Below the pieces are notes generated by a model. The model was given only the letters and a program-made list of their open reading frames with translations, searched no databases and was not told the DNA's origin. Source: an uncultured Pelagibacteraceae bacterium (GTDB lineage: Bacteria; Pseudomonadota; Alphaproteobacteria; Pelagibacterales; Pelagibacteraceae). Taken from it: DNA of 64,000 nucleotides. The stretch is taken from NCBI GenBank assembly GCA_902584685.1, contig CACIAP010000001.1, forward strand, positions 47,501 to 111,500, read 5' to 3'. Below, piece after piece: positions 20,105 through 29,181 of this stretch. How positions within the stretch are numbered: position 1 is the first letter of the stretch; each line of letters begins with the position of its first letter. Position numbers and translations under genes: made by a program.

Positions 20105-20851
20105 TTAATCTTTTTTATATTCCATTATTTTTTTAATTTCCATAAAATCATCCATTGTATCTACACCTATTGGAAAATTTTGTGTATACATAACATCTAT
20201 TGGGATACCATTATCTAAAGCACGTAGTTGCTCCAATCTAAATTTTTTTTCATTTTCTGTTTGTTTTAAATTTATAAATTTCTTTAAAGTCGAGATTTCA
20301 TACTGATAAATTCCGATGTGGTGATAGGTATTTTTTTCATCAAAATTTTCCGCATTTCTAAAAAAAGTTAAAGCTGGTGAATAATTATTTTTTAGAAAAG
20401 TTTCATATACGGAGACTTTTACAATATTCTTATTACTAAATATTTTTTTGTTCTTAATATCTGTACAAAGTGTACCAATTTTTGAATTTAGTTTTCTAAC
20501 ATTTTTATCAAGATTAATTATATCTTCTGTTGATATTTGGGGTTCGTCTCCCTGTAAATTAATGACATATTTAATATTTTCTATGTCTTTAATTTTTTCT
20601 ACTGCTTCAAAAATTCTATCAGTGCCTGTTTGATGGTTTTTACTAGTCATTATTGAATTGCCACCATTTTTTTTAATTTCGGTCTGAATTTCATCATCTT
20701 CTGTTGCAACATAAACTTTGCCTAAATTTGTTGCCTTAGCTTTATTGTATACGTGCTGAATAATACTTATCCCATTTATTTTTAATAAAGGTTTTCCAGG
20801 CAGCCTTGATGCACTCATTCTAGACGGTATCAAGATAATTGTGTTATTCAT
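20105..20851 (-). CDS. kdsB: 3-deoxy-manno-octulosonate cytidylyltransferase
   Basis: Activates Kdo as CMP-Kdo for lipid A core assembly. The nucleotidyltransferase opening IILIPSRMSASRLPGKPL, VYVATEDDEI, INLQGDEP and HHIGIYQYE are family motifs. Its 248 aa are normal. Upstream lies a 17-bp palindrome. kdsD elsewhere in the window provides an earlier Kdo step. Confidence 0.97.
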   Translation of the reverse strand: MNNTIILIPSRMSASRLPGKPLLKINGISIIQHVYNKAKATNLGKVYVATEDDEIQTEIKKNGGNSIMTSKNHQTGTDRIFEAVEKIKDIENIKYVINLQGDEPQISTEDIINLDKNVRKLNSKIGTLCTDIKNKKIFSNKNIVKVSVYETFLKNNYSPALTFFRNAENFDEKNTYHHIGIYQYEISTLKKFINLKQTENEKKFRLEQLRALDNGIPIDVMYTQNFPIGVDTMDDFMEIKKIMEYKKD

Positions 20852-20863
20852 TTCAAAGTTTAA

Positions 20864-20880
20864 TGCGTCTTACAGACGCA
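20864..20880. promoter_or_regulatory. Palindromic hairpin upstream of kdsB
   Basis: TGCGTCT-tac-AGACGCA is a perfect 7-bp inverted repeat with a 3-nt loop, 12 bp upstream of the kdsB start and inside the 90-bp gap to the divergent cytochrome gene. It is unusually GC-rich for this gap. It might be an operator or a leader hairpin. Confidence 0.4.
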
Positions 20881-20941
20881 AATAATTTTTAATTAGTTTA
20901 TTTTAATATTAACATGTTATATGAGTTCTTAAGAAAAAATA

Positions 20942-21481
20942 ATGGATTCTTTTGAAATAAATAAAATAATTGCAGCAGTACTGTTAGTTGCGCTCTTGGT
21001 CATTGGTATTGGAAAAATCTCTAACTTATTGTTCAATGTAGAAAAGCCGGAAGTTTCTGGTTATAAAGTTGAGGTAACTGAGGATGTTTCAAAAAAATCT
21101 GTGGCTCAAAAAGAAGAAAAGGTCGAAGTTGATATATCGGCTTTAATGGCACAAGCTGATCTAGCTCATGGCGAAAAAATCTTTAAAAAATGTTCAGCAT
21201 GTCACTCGATACAAGCGGGCGGAGGAAATAAAATTGGACCAGCTTTATATAATGTTGTGGGAAGAAAAGTTGCTGCAGTCGAAGATTACAAATATTCAAA
21301 AGCACTTGTTGCCTACAAAAAAAATTGGACTTTTGAGGAGTTAAACGGTTATTTAATTAAACCTCAAGCTTGGATAAAAGGTACAAAAATGTCATTCGCT
21401 GGTTTAAGAAAAGAGAAAGATAGAGCTTCAGTTATTTTATATTTAAACAAAAATTCGAATAGCCCTTTACCGTTACCTTAA
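20942..21481 (+). CDS. Membrane-anchored class I cytochrome c (CycM-like)
   Basis: An N-terminal membrane anchor (about residues 9-30, IIAAVLLVALLVIGIGKISNLL), a charged linker and a haem domain. Haem attachment is CSACH (residues 84-88) and the distal Met ligand is likely in GTKMSFAGL. The fold resembles CycM/cytochrome c552 proteins, which pass electrons from the bc1 complex to terminal oxidase. Length is 179 aa. The end overlaps convergent argF by 9 bp. Confidence 0.93.
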   Translation: MDSFEINKIIAAVLLVALLVIGIGKISNLLFNVEKPEVSGYKVEVTEDVSKKSVAQKEEKVEVDISALMAQADLAHGEKIFKKCSACHSIQAGGGNKIGPALYNVVGRKVAAVEDYKYSKALVAYKKNWTFEELNGYLIKPQAWIKGTKMSFAGLRKEKDRASVILYLNKNSNSPLPLP

Positions 21482-22402
21482 TTTTCCAAAACAGTATAAT
21501 AAAATACTTTTTTGAACATGAACTCTATTAAGCGCTTGTTGCCAGACATGTGAGTTTTTACTCAAAAAAACGTCTTCCGAAACTTCATTTCCTCTAGGCA
21601 AACAATGTAAAAATATAAAATCCTTTTTTGCTAATCTAGTCAACTTTTTATCTATCTTAAAATTTTTAAACGCGTAGATCTTTTTTTTTTTATTCACTTT
21701 ATCGTTAAGCGAGATTACCTTATCTGAAAATATTACGTCAGCACCAAAAACTGCTTTTTTTGGATCATTATAAATATAAATTTTCTTATTATTTTTTTTA
21801 ACCCAGTTTTTAATTTCTTTTCCAGGTTCAAATTTTTTCGGACATCCAATACTAAGCTTAAATGAAAATTTCACAGAGGCGGCAATTAAGCTATTCAAAA
21901 CATTATTTGAGTCACCAATCCAACAAATACTCAATTTCGAAATAGGTTTTTTTTTAATCTCTTCAACTGTGAAAATATCAGACAATACTTGTGTAGGATG
22001 AGATAAAGGGCTTAAACCATTTATTATAGGTATTGATAAATATTTTTTAAAGTCCTCCATTTTTTTTTCGCTATCAGTTCTCAGCATAAAACCATCTCCA
22101 TAAGTAGAGAGAACTTTGGCTGTATCAGTAATACTTTCTCCCCCTTGGCCTAAATGAAGCTCATTAGATCTTAATGTTAAAGTTCCTCCTCCCAACTGTT
22201 TAATTGCCAAATAAAAACCTATTCTTGTTCTTGAACTTGGTTTTTCAAACATTTGTATTAATATTTTTCCTTTAAGCGGAGACCCTTTGTCAACCTCAAG
22301 TGTGTTAAGCTTTTTTCTTAATCTTTTTCTTTTTTTTGCATCATAGATAATCTTTCTAAGATCTTTGGCTGATATATCTTTTAAATTTATAAAATGTTTC
22401 AT
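21473..22402 (-). CDS. argF: Ornithine carbamoyltransferase
   Basis: Makes citrulline from ornithine and carbamoyl phosphate. The carbamoyl-phosphate loop is KPSSRTR (about residues 54-60); HPTQ and the C-terminal HCLPRGNEVSEDVF ornithine site are present. Its 309 aa are normal. It follows argD with 4 bp between, a common alphaproteobacterial argD-argF pair. Confidence 0.97.
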   Translation of the reverse strand: MKHFINLKDISAKDLRKIIYDAKKRKRLRKKLNTLEVDKGSPLKGKILIQMFEKPSSRTRIGFYLAIKQLGGGTLTLRSNELHLGQGGESITDTAKVLSTYGDGFMLRTDSEKKMEDFKKYLSIPIINGLSPLSHPTQVLSDIFTVEEIKKKPISKLSICWIGDSNNVLNSLIAASVKFSFKLSIGCPKKFEPGKEIKNWVKKNNKKIYIYNDPKKAVFGADVIFSDKVISLNDKVNKKKKIYAFKNFKIDKKLTRLAKKDFIFLHCLPRGNEVSEDVFLSKNSHVWQQALNRVHVQKSILLYCFGKLR

Positions 22403-22406
22403 TAAG

Positions 22407-23570
22407 TTAAGATTCTGAACAAACTTTGTTAATAACTTTTAATGCAATATCGATTTCACTCTTCTTAACATTTAAAGGTGGTAAAATACGAATAACATTT
22501 TCAGCTGCTTTAATAGTCAATAATTTATTTTCCATTAATTTATTTATGAATAAAGTCTGATCTTTATATAATTGAATACCTATTAATAAACCTTTTCCTC
22601 TAATTTGTTTAATTATGTTTGGATATTTATCTTTTATATCATTTAATTTTTTTAAAAAATACTTAGAAAGATTTTTGATGTTATTCAAAAATTTTTTATT
22701 TGAAATTATATCCATTACTTCATTTCCAACAGACATTGCTAACGGATTACCTCCAAATGTTGATCCATGAGTTCCAGGGACCATAGCTTTACTAACCTTT
22801 TTATTCATCAGTACTGCACCAATCGGAAACCCTCCTCCTATACCTTTAGCTATAGGTACAATATCTGGTTTTACTTTTGAGCTTTCAAAAGCAAAAAAAT
22901 CTCCTGATCTTCCAATGCCACATTGAACTTCATCAAGTATAAGTAATATTTTTTTCTTGTTACATAACTTTCTTAAATCTCTTAAACACCAATCAGGTAT
23001 TACTTTTATTCCACCTTCGCCCATAATTGTTTCAACCATAATAGCTGCAGTATTTTTTGATATTTTTTTTTTAAAAGAATTATGATTCCCAAAAGTAAAA
23101 TGATCGAAACCACTTACTTTCGGACCAAAACCTTCAGTCATTTTTTTTGATCCACTGGCAAAAATTGCAGCTATCGTCCGACCATGAAATGAATTTTTTA
23201 CACAAAGTATTCTATTTTTTTTTGGTTTTCCTATTGAGTAAAAGTATCTTCTTGCCACTTTTATAGCAACTTCTGTTGCTTCAGTCCCAGAATTTTGAAA
23301 TATTACTGAGTCTGCAAAAGTTTTTTTGACCAATTTTTTTGCTAACATCTCTCCCTCTGGAATTGTGAAAGCATTTGAAACATGCCAAACTCTTTTAGCT
23401 TGTTTATATAGTGCTTTTACTAATCTTGGATTCGCGTGGCCTAAACTATTAACTGCAATCCCCGAGCAAAAATCTAAATATTTCTTACCGTTTGTGGCAA
23501 CTAAATAGCTTCCAATCCCCTTTTTAAAAGAAATTTTTTTTCTATTATAATTGTTTGCTAAAAATGTCAT
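22407..23570 (-). CDS. argD: Acetylornithine aminotransferase
   Basis: PLP enzyme transferring an amino group to N-acetylglutamate semialdehyde; often also acts in lysine synthesis. Motifs: NSGTEATEVAIKVARRY, FHGRTIAA, LDEVQCGIGRSG and the PLP lysine in PIAKGIGGGFPIGA. It is 387 aa. It sits upstream of argF and abuts the ABC-2 permease stop at its start. A role as DapC in lysine synthesis is possible, since dapD and dapE are present. Confidence 0.95.
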   Translation of the reverse strand: MTFLANNYNRKKISFKKGIGSYLVATNGKKYLDFCSGIAVNSLGHANPRLVKALYKQAKRVWHVSNAFTIPEGEMLAKKLVKKTFADSVIFQNSGTEATEVAIKVARRYFYSIGKPKKNRILCVKNSFHGRTIAAIFASGSKKMTEGFGPKVSGFDHFTFGNHNSFKKKISKNTAAIMVETIMGEGGIKVIPDWCLRDLRKLCNKKKILLILDEVQCGIGRSGDFFAFESSKVKPDIVPIAKGIGGGFPIGAVLMNKKVSKAMVPGTHGSTFGGNPLAMSVGNEVMDIISNKKFLNNIKNLSKYFLKKLNDIKDKYPNIIKQIRGKGLLIGIQLYKDQTLFINKLMENKLLTIKAAENVIRILPPLNVKKSEIDIALKVINKVCSES

Positions 23571-24383
23571 TTAACTTCTAATTTTGTATCCTTTTTTATA
23601 AAGGAAAAATGATATGAACCATATAATCAAACTAAATAAAAATAAATATATAAGACCAAATTTAATTGAACCATCGCTATTTCCGATAAAGGAAAATCTC
23701 AACCCGTCAATCATATGAAAGAAGGGATTTAAAAAACTTATTTTCTGTAGGATTTCAGGCAATCTATTTATTGAGTAAAAAGTACCCGACAGAAAGGACA
23801 TTGGAACAATAATGAAGTTAGTTACAGTTGCCATATTCTCCCATTTATCAGACCACATACCTGCTATAAACCCCATTGCTCCCATAGAAAAAGATGACAG
23901 AAATAAGAAAACTGCAAAATACAGAAAGTTTTCAAAACGGATATCTATAAAAATACTAAATACTAAGATTGATAAAAAACTTATCATAATAGATCTAGTA
24001 ATTGAGGCAAAAATTACAGCGAGCGTCACTTCAAGTGCTGAAAGTGGACTTCCTACCAAATCCACAATATTTCCCATAATTTTTCCAGACAGTATTGAAG
24101 ATGAAGAGTGTGCAAAAGATTGTTGAATTATTTGCATACTAATTAATCCTGGCGCTAAAAATTCAATAAAAGGAACCCCAAGAACCATTCCTCTATTTTC
24201 ACCCAATGCAAGAGAAATGACCATTAAAAATAAAATTGCTGTAACGACTGGCCCTAAGATTGTTTGACCAGATACAATTAGAAAACGAAGCGTCTCTTTT
24301 TTATATAATGAGTAAAAGCCTATCCAGTTTATAAAGCTAAATCTTCTTATTCCAATTTTGTATTTTTCATTAAGTTCAACCAT
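23571..24383 (-). CDS. ABC-2 type transporter permease
   Basis: An integral membrane protein (270 aa) with about six hydrophobic segments and the ABC-2 signature region near PFIEFLAPGLISMQIIQQSFAHSSSSILSGKIMG. Such permeases pair with a separate ATPase. None is adjacent, and lptB about 4 kb away has a different recognised partner. The substrate is unknown. It starts the leftward permease-argD-argF run. Confidence 0.9.
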   Translation of the reverse strand: MVELNEKYKIGIRRFSFINWIGFYSLYKKETLRFLIVSGQTILGPVVTAILFLMVISLALGENRGMVLGVPFIEFLAPGLISMQIIQQSFAHSSSSILSGKIMGNIVDLVGSPLSALEVTLAVIFASITRSIMISFLSILVFSIFIDIRFENFLYFAVFLFLSSFSMGAMGFIAGMWSDKWENMATVTNFIIVPMSFLSGTFYSINRLPEILQKISFLNPFFHMIDGLRFSFIGNSDGSIKFGLIYLFLFSLIIWFISFFLYKKGYKIRS

Positions 24384-24460
24384 AAGTATTTATAATTTTC
24401 TTTTAATAAAATTGTTAAGAAATAAAAGAAAGTGCTTGTTTTAATAAGTATAATATGAAT

Positions 24461-24474
24461 TACTATATATAGTA
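24461..24474. promoter_or_regulatory. Palindrome upstream of gcrA
   Basis: TACTATATATAGTA is a perfect 14-bp palindrome 31 bp before the gcrA start, in the gap shared with the divergent permease. In such AT-rich DNA this can arise by chance. It is a candidate operator only. Confidence 0.25.
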
Positions 24475-24504
24475 TTATAAATTAAATAGTAACTAAATAT
24501 TGTA

Positions 24505-25005
24505 ATGAGTTGGACACCTGAAAAAGTTGAAAAATTAAAGGAATTATGGGGCAAAGGAAATACGGCAAGCGAAATTGCGCAAATACTTGGGGGCGTAACT
24601 AGAAATGCCGTAATCGGCAAAGCCCATAGATTAAATTTATCTGGAAAAATCCAAACAAAAAAAAGCTCATCTTTATTAACCAAGAATAATGAGAACGAAA
24701 ATAAAATTTCTCGTAAGAATTTAAGAAGAGGTAAATTCAAATCGTTAATTATAGACAAAGATTTTGAGCCTGAAAATCCCAAGCAACTTGAAGAGCTCGA
24801 TGAAAATTCTTGTAAATGGCCAATAGGACATCCGAATGAGGATAATTTTTACTTTTGTGGCAGAAAATCGTTGAAAGATTTTTCCTATTGTAAACTGCAC
24901 TTATTATATGCGTTCCAACCAAAAAATAGGAAAGAAGATATTTTGGATAAAGACAAAGATAATGAAGTGCCCAAATTTATTAGAAGAAAAATTAAATCAG
25001 CCTAA
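24505..25005 (+). CDS. gcrA: GcrA family cell-cycle regulator
   Basis: A sigma-70-associated transcription factor known from the Caulobacter cell cycle. The N-terminal helix-turn-helix SWTPEKVEKLKELWGKGNTASEIAQILGGVTRNAVIGKAHRL is nearly canonical. The C-terminal CKWPIGHPNEDNFYFCGRKSLKDFSYCKLHLLYAF is the conserved Cys/His RNA-polymerase-binding part. The length of 166 aa is typical. The DNA methylase CcrM, its classical partner, is not in this window. Confidence 0.96.
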   Translation: MSWTPEKVEKLKELWGKGNTASEIAQILGGVTRNAVIGKAHRLNLSGKIQTKKSSSLLTKNNENENKISRKNLRRGKFKSLIIDKDFEPENPKQLEELDENSCKWPIGHPNEDNFYFCGRKSLKDFSYCKLHLLYAFQPKNRKEDILDKDKDNEVPKFIRRKIKSA

Positions 25006-25006
25006 A

Positions 25007-25258
25007 TTACTCGTCTAATATTTTTTTTTTAGCAGCAGCGAATTCTTCATCACTGAGAATTTTTTTTTCGTGTAATTCCTTTAACTCATTTAGTTTACTG
25101 ACTAAGTCTTCTTTATTGTCGAGGTTATTTTCTTTTGTGATATCTAAATTTTTGTTAGCTTTTTTTGCCTCCATGCCAGTATTTATAGCTCTAAAAGCAA
25201 TATATAAAACAAAGCACAACATTAAACCAATTAAAGTATAAATTATAGATATTGCCAT
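25007..25258 (-). CDS. Small SHOCT-domain membrane protein
   Basis: Residues about 4-24 form one membrane helix (IIYTLIGLMLCFVLYIAFRAI). A charged linker precedes a C-terminal SHOCT motif (LVSKLNELKELHEKKILSDEEFAAAKKKILDE), a short helical oligomerisation module. Length is 83 aa. It sits 1 bp from convergent gcrA and 4 bp after the NDUFA9-like gene. The function is unknown. Confidence 0.82.
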   Translation of the reverse strand: MAISIIYTLIGLMLCFVLYIAFRAINTGMEAKKANKNLDITKENNLDNKEDLVSKLNELKELHEKKILSDEEFAAAKKKILDE

Positions 25259-25262
25259 AAAA

Positions 25263-26216
25263 TTAATTTACTCTTTTTTTAGAATATTCTCCCTCACTCT
25301 TCCACATATAAGAATATTTGTTTACCTCATCTTCAAATCTTGACGAGCAATTAAAGTCAAAATCAGAGTTACTTTTGTGTTTACCAGATAAAACATTGTC
25401 ATATTTTAATAATCTTAGCTGATCATTGGTGATTAGTGGTTTGGGCAAAAGTTCAAAAATGTGCGCAGTCATTCTAGCAAGCGAGATCGGCATTGGAAGT
25501 AATAGTCTTTTTTTTTCTATTAAAGAAAGTAATTTCTCTAAAATATCCTTAAAAGACATTTCTTCTGGTCCAACAAATTCAATAATATTTTCCTTGATAT
25601 CATCAGTGATTATTCTAGTTATAGAATTAGTCAAATCTGAGCAATGTATTGGTCTAAACTTTGTTTTGCCGTTATAGTAAATTGGAAAAATGGGTAATAA
25701 TTTTAGTAAAGTCATTAATTGAGTAGTGAAGTTATCATCAACTGAATATACAATTGATGGTCTTACAATTACAGCTCTGTTGAAATTATCTAAAATTTCT
25801 TTTTCGCCTTTTAATTTACTTTTAGCATAAACTGAGTCTTCCGCATTTTCAATTCCAAGAGCAGATAAATGAACAAATTTTTCTATTTTATATGTTGATG
25901 CCAACTTTGAAATCATTTTTGGAAATTCGACATGAATATTGGTAAAAGTATTTTTTCCTTTTTCAAATAGTATACCAACTAAATTCACACACAAATCAGC
26001 TTTGCTAAATAATTTTTTTATCTGTTCATAATTAAAAATACTTCCTTCAACTATTTCAAGATAACCAGGGTTAGCTTGGGTTTTGAGTATATAGCCTTTT
26101 TGATGAATATTTCTTGTAAATGCCGTTACTTTAATATTATTTTTAGTTAAACTTCTGATTAAATTTCTTCCTATTTGGCCACTCGCGCCAAAAATTAGAC
26201 AATTTTTTGGTTTCAT
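25263..26216 (-). CDS. NAD(P)-binding, NDUFA9-like complex I-associated protein
   Basis: An extended/atypical SDR protein. The Rossmann motif is IFGASGQIGRNLIRSL at the N-terminus; SALGIENAEDSVYAKSKLKGE contains the YxxxK pair. The family resembles NDUFA9, the accessory complex I subunit, whose alphaproteobacterial homologues are annotated as NADH dehydrogenase-associated reductases. Its 317 aa fit. It is divergent from rnd with a 20-bp gap. Substrate and exact role are not known. Confidence 0.85.
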   Translation of the reverse strand: MKPKNCLIFGASGQIGRNLIRSLTKNNIKVTAFTRNIHQKGYILKTQANPGYLEIVEGSIFNYEQIKKLFSKADLCVNLVGILFEKGKNTFTNIHVEFPKMISKLASTYKIEKFVHLSALGIENAEDSVYAKSKLKGEKEILDNFNRAVIVRPSIVYSVDDNFTTQLMTLLKLLPIFPIYYNGKTKFRPIHCSDLTNSITRIITDDIKENIIEFVGPEEMSFKDILEKLLSLIEKKRLLLPMPISLARMTAHIFELLPKPLITNDQLRLLKYDNVLSGKHKSNSDFDFNCSSRFEDEVNKYSYMWKSEGEYSKKRVN

Positions 26217-26236
26217 ATATATATAATTAGTTACTT

Positions 26237-26842
26237 ATGGATATAAAAGTTCACAAAATAGACTTACCAGAAGATCTTAATGTTGGCAATAGGGTAGCTG
26301 TCGACTGTGAATTTATGGGATTAAATTTTCAAAGAGATAAGTTGTGTTTAGTGCAAATTTCATCAGGTAATTCTGATGCTCATATAGTTCAACTTGACAG
26401 GGGTGAATACAAGGCTCCTGTTTTAAAAAAAATTTTATCTGATAAAACAATTAAGAAAATTTTTCACTTCGCAAGGGCAGATCTTACTTTTATAAAAAAG
26501 TATCTTTTGATCGATGTAAATAATATTGAGGATACTAAGCTTCAATCAAAGCTAGCGAGATCGTATACTGACAAGCATGGATTAAAAGATCTTATAAAAG
26601 AATTTATTGGCGTTGACATCAGCAAGCAATATCAAAGCTCTGATTTTGGGGGAGAGCTATCACAGGCTCAAATAAAATACTGTGCTAATGATGTTTTATA
26701 TTTACATAAAATTAATGATGCTCTTACAAAAATTCTTAAAAGAGAAAAAAGATATCATTTGTATGAAGATTGCTTAAAATTTATCAACACTAGAGTTAAT
26801 TTGGATTTAGCATCATTTTCTGATGATATTTGGTCACATTAA
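26237..26842 (+). CDS. rnd: Ribonuclease D (short, single-domain)
   Basis: 3'-5' exoribonuclease of the DEDDy family, probably in tRNA 3' maturation. Motifs: VDCEFMGL (Exo I, D and E), FHFARADL (Exo II) and CANDVLYLHKI (Exo III with Tyr). At 201 aa it lacks the HRDC domains of E. coli RNase D, as in many alphaproteobacteria. The stop overlaps the kdsD start (TAATG). Confidence 0.93.
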   Translation: MDIKVHKIDLPEDLNVGNRVAVDCEFMGLNFQRDKLCLVQISSGNSDAHIVQLDRGEYKAPVLKKILSDKTIKKIFHFARADLTFIKKYLLIDVNNIEDTKLQSKLARSYTDKHGLKDLIKEFIGVDISKQYQSSDFGGELSQAQIKYCANDVLYLHKINDALTKILKREKRYHLYEDCLKFINTRVNLDLASFSDDIWSH

Positions 26843-27822
26843 TGAAAAAAGATATTTATAAAAAAATAGCAAAGGATGTTATTAGTACTGAAATAGTCTC
26901 GCTTAATAAGCTGAAAAATTCATTGGATGTGAATTTTAAAAAAGTAGTTGAAAAAATATTAAATTGTAAAAAAGGAAAAGTCATTTTATCTGGAGTTGGT
27001 AAATCAGGAATCATTGCCAAAAAAATTTCATCTACTCTGGCATCAGTTGGTACTCCATCTTTTTTTGTTGATGCGAGTTCTTGCTCCCACGGAGACCTCG
27101 GACAAATAAGTTCAAATGATATTTTGATACTAATTAGCAATAGCGGAGAGTCTATTGAATTAAAAAATATAATTCAATTCGCAAATAGAAATAAGAATAT
27201 TACATTAATTGGCATAGTTTCAAAAAAAAATTCACTCCTTTACAAAGCATCAGATATTAAGATTTTAACACCTGAGGTAAAAGAAGCAGGGCCAGGAGGT
27301 ATAGTTCCAACCTCTTCGACTATTGTTCAATTAGCTATTGGAGATGCGATTGCGATAGCTACAATGAAACAAAAAAAATTTGGTCAAAAAGAATTTAAAA
27401 AATTTCATCCATCTGGAAGTTTAGGATCTAAGTTAAAATCAGTAGAGGATTTGATGTTAACAGGAAAAAAAATACCATTTATTAGTGAAAATTCGAACAT
27501 GAAAAATGCATTAAAGTTTATTTCTCAAAAAAAACTGGGAGTCCTTGTGGCCAGAAATAACAAAAAAAAAACTACAGGGATTATCACTGATGGACAAATA
27601 AGACGTATAAGCGAAAAAGAGGGAAGTCTTCAACAATTAAAAGTAAAAGATGTCATGACCAAAAACCCAATTTCAATTAATTCTGATGTTTTGGCAGCTA
27701 AAGCTCTATCATTGATGAATTCGAACAGAATTACTTTTTTATGTGTTCATAAAAAAAACAAAAAAAATGAAACAATAGGTGTAATTCATATTCATAATAT
27801 TTTAGAGAATAATATTCAATAG
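26842..27822 (+). CDS. kdsD: Arabinose-5-phosphate isomerase (KpsF/GutQ family)
   Basis: Interconverts ribulose-5-P and arabinose-5-P, the entry to Kdo synthesis. The SIS domain (LSGVGKSGIIAKKISSTLASVGTPSFFV, SNSGES) is followed by two CBS domains (VEDLMLTG and VKDVMTKNPISINSDV). The start is the ATG overlapping the rnd stop; the track adds four residues. It is immediately followed by lptC, making a kdsD-lptC-lptB LPS cluster. Confidence 0.95.
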   Translation: MKKDIYKKIAKDVISTEIVSLNKLKNSLDVNFKKVVEKILNCKKGKVILSGVGKSGIIAKKISSTLASVGTPSFFVDASSCSHGDLGQISSNDILILISNSGESIELKNIIQFANRNKNITLIGIVSKKNSLLYKASDIKILTPEVKEAGPGGIVPTSSTIVQLAIGDAIAIATMKQKKFGQKEFKKFHPSGSLGSKLKSVEDLMLTGKKIPFISENSNMKNALKFISQKKLGVLVARNNKKKTTGIITDGQIRRISEKEGSLQQLKVKDVMTKNPISINSDVLAAKALSLMNSNRITFLCVHKKNKKNETIGVIHIHNILENNIQ

Positions 27823-28413
27823 ATGACAAAGAAAACATATATACAATTATTTTTAGTACTTATTTTTTTCATCATCTCTTTTTTTCTTTTTTTTAAGTAT
27901 TTTAAAAAAACAAGCCTTGAAATTAACACTAATGCAAATATCAATCAGACTAATAATACTGGTGAAAGTTTAATAGAAGATCTTAAATATCTCTCAACAG
28001 ATAAAGAAGGAAATGAATATAAAATAGAAGCAAAAAAGGGAAATATAGATAAAAGTAATCCAGATATTATTTATTTAGAAAATGTTAACGCTATCATTTT
28101 GTTAAAAAATTCTGAGAATATTTCGATTAAATCCAATTATGCAAAATATAATACTAAAAACTTTGATACATTGTTCAATAATTCAGTTTCTGTAAATTAT
28201 GGTGAGCATGTTATGAAAAGTGAGTTTTTAGATTTATCTTTTGAAAATAATTTGGTTTCTATATATGATAATGTGCGTTATCTTAGTGGAATCTCGTCCC
28301 TAAAAGCTGATAAAGCTGAGATAGATATTTTAAATAAAAAAACAAAAATTTTTATGGAAGACCCCAAAAAAAAAGTTCAAATAAATAGTACAAAAAAAAA
28401 TGGCAATAATTAA
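27823..28413 (+). CDS. lptC: LPS export protein LptC
   Basis: Bitopic inner-membrane subunit of the LPS transport bridge. A single N-terminal membrane helix (LFLVLIFFIISFFLFFKYF) precedes a periplasmic beta-jellyroll-like domain with the LptC pattern (YLSTDKEGNEYKIEAKKG, ISIKSNYAKYN). Length is 196 aa. It abuts kdsD and overlaps lptB by 14 bp. lptA, normally between lptC and lptB, is absent here. Confidence 0.87.
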   Translation: MTKKTYIQLFLVLIFFIISFFLFFKYFKKTSLEINTNANINQTNNTGESLIEDLKYLSTDKEGNEYKIEAKKGNIDKSNPDIIYLENVNAIILLKNSENISIKSNYAKYNTKNFDTLFNNSVSVNYGEHVMKSEFLDLSFENNLVSIYDNVRYLSGISSLKADKAEIDILNKKTKIFMEDPKKKVQINSTKKNGNN

Positions 28414-29176
28414 GAAATTTAGAATTAAAAGTTTTAAACAAAAAAAACCAATTTTGAAATTGGAAGATGTTTCATTATCCTTTGGGAATAGACAGATTTT
28501 AGAAAACATAAACTTTGAAATTAATAAAGGGGAAATTTTTGGTATGCTTGGACCAAACGGGGTTGGAAAATCGACAATTTTTAATTTAGTAACAGGTCTC
28601 ATTTCACCTGAAAAAGGATCTATTTTTATTAAAGGGGAGAAGGTTAACGATTTTCCAATATTCCTTCGTACAACTAAATTTAAAATTGGTTATGTCCCGC
28701 AGTATGGAGGTTATTTCTACGACTTGACATTATTTGAAAACCTTAAGGCAGTAGGTGAAATCCTAATTAATAATCCAAGAGATAGAATTGAAAAAATAAA
28801 TTATCTTACTTCTAAATTTGACCTAGAGTCAATACGAGATATTAAGGCAAAATTTTTATCAGGTGGTCAAAAGAAAAAATTAGTAATTGCTATGGCTCTT
28901 CTAGGAAATCCAGAGTTACTTTTATTGGATGAGTGCTTCGCAGCTTTAGATGTAATGACTATTAAAATGTTACAACAAATCATAGTTAACCTTCAATCTG
29001 AAAATAGAATAACTATTTGTATATGCGATCATCAAGCAAGAGATCTTCTTACTTGTGTAGATGTAGCGGTGGTTTTATCCTACGGCAAGGTAATTGCAAA
29101 AGGAACACCATCGGAGCTAGTAAAAAATCCTAATGCACAAACAGCTTATTTTGGCGACTCATTTAAATTTAATTAA
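28400..29176 (+). CDS. lptB: LPS export ABC transporter ATP-binding protein
   Basis: ATPase that powers LPS extraction by LptFG. Walker A GPNGVGKST, signature LSGGQKKKL, Walker B LLLLDE and the H-loop His (ICDHQARDL) are intact. Variants: the usual DEP after Walker B is DEC (LDECFAALD), the Q-loop region reads VPQYGGYF, and there is a basic N-terminal extension. It is 258 aa. The assignment relies on lptC next door plus overall LptB-like order. lptF and lptG are not in the window. Confidence 0.85.
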   Translation: MAIIKKFRIKSFKQKKPILKLEDVSLSFGNRQILENINFEINKGEIFGMLGPNGVGKSTIFNLVTGLISPEKGSIFIKGEKVNDFPIFLRTTKFKIGYVPQYGGYFYDLTLFENLKAVGEILINNPRDRIEKINYLTSKFDLESIRDIKAKFLSGGQKKKLVIAMALLGNPELLLLDECFAALDVMTIKMLQQIIVNLQSENRITICICDHQARDLLTCVDVAVVLSYGKVIAKGTPSELVKNPNAQTAYFGDSFKFN

Positions 29177-29181
29177 GGTAG

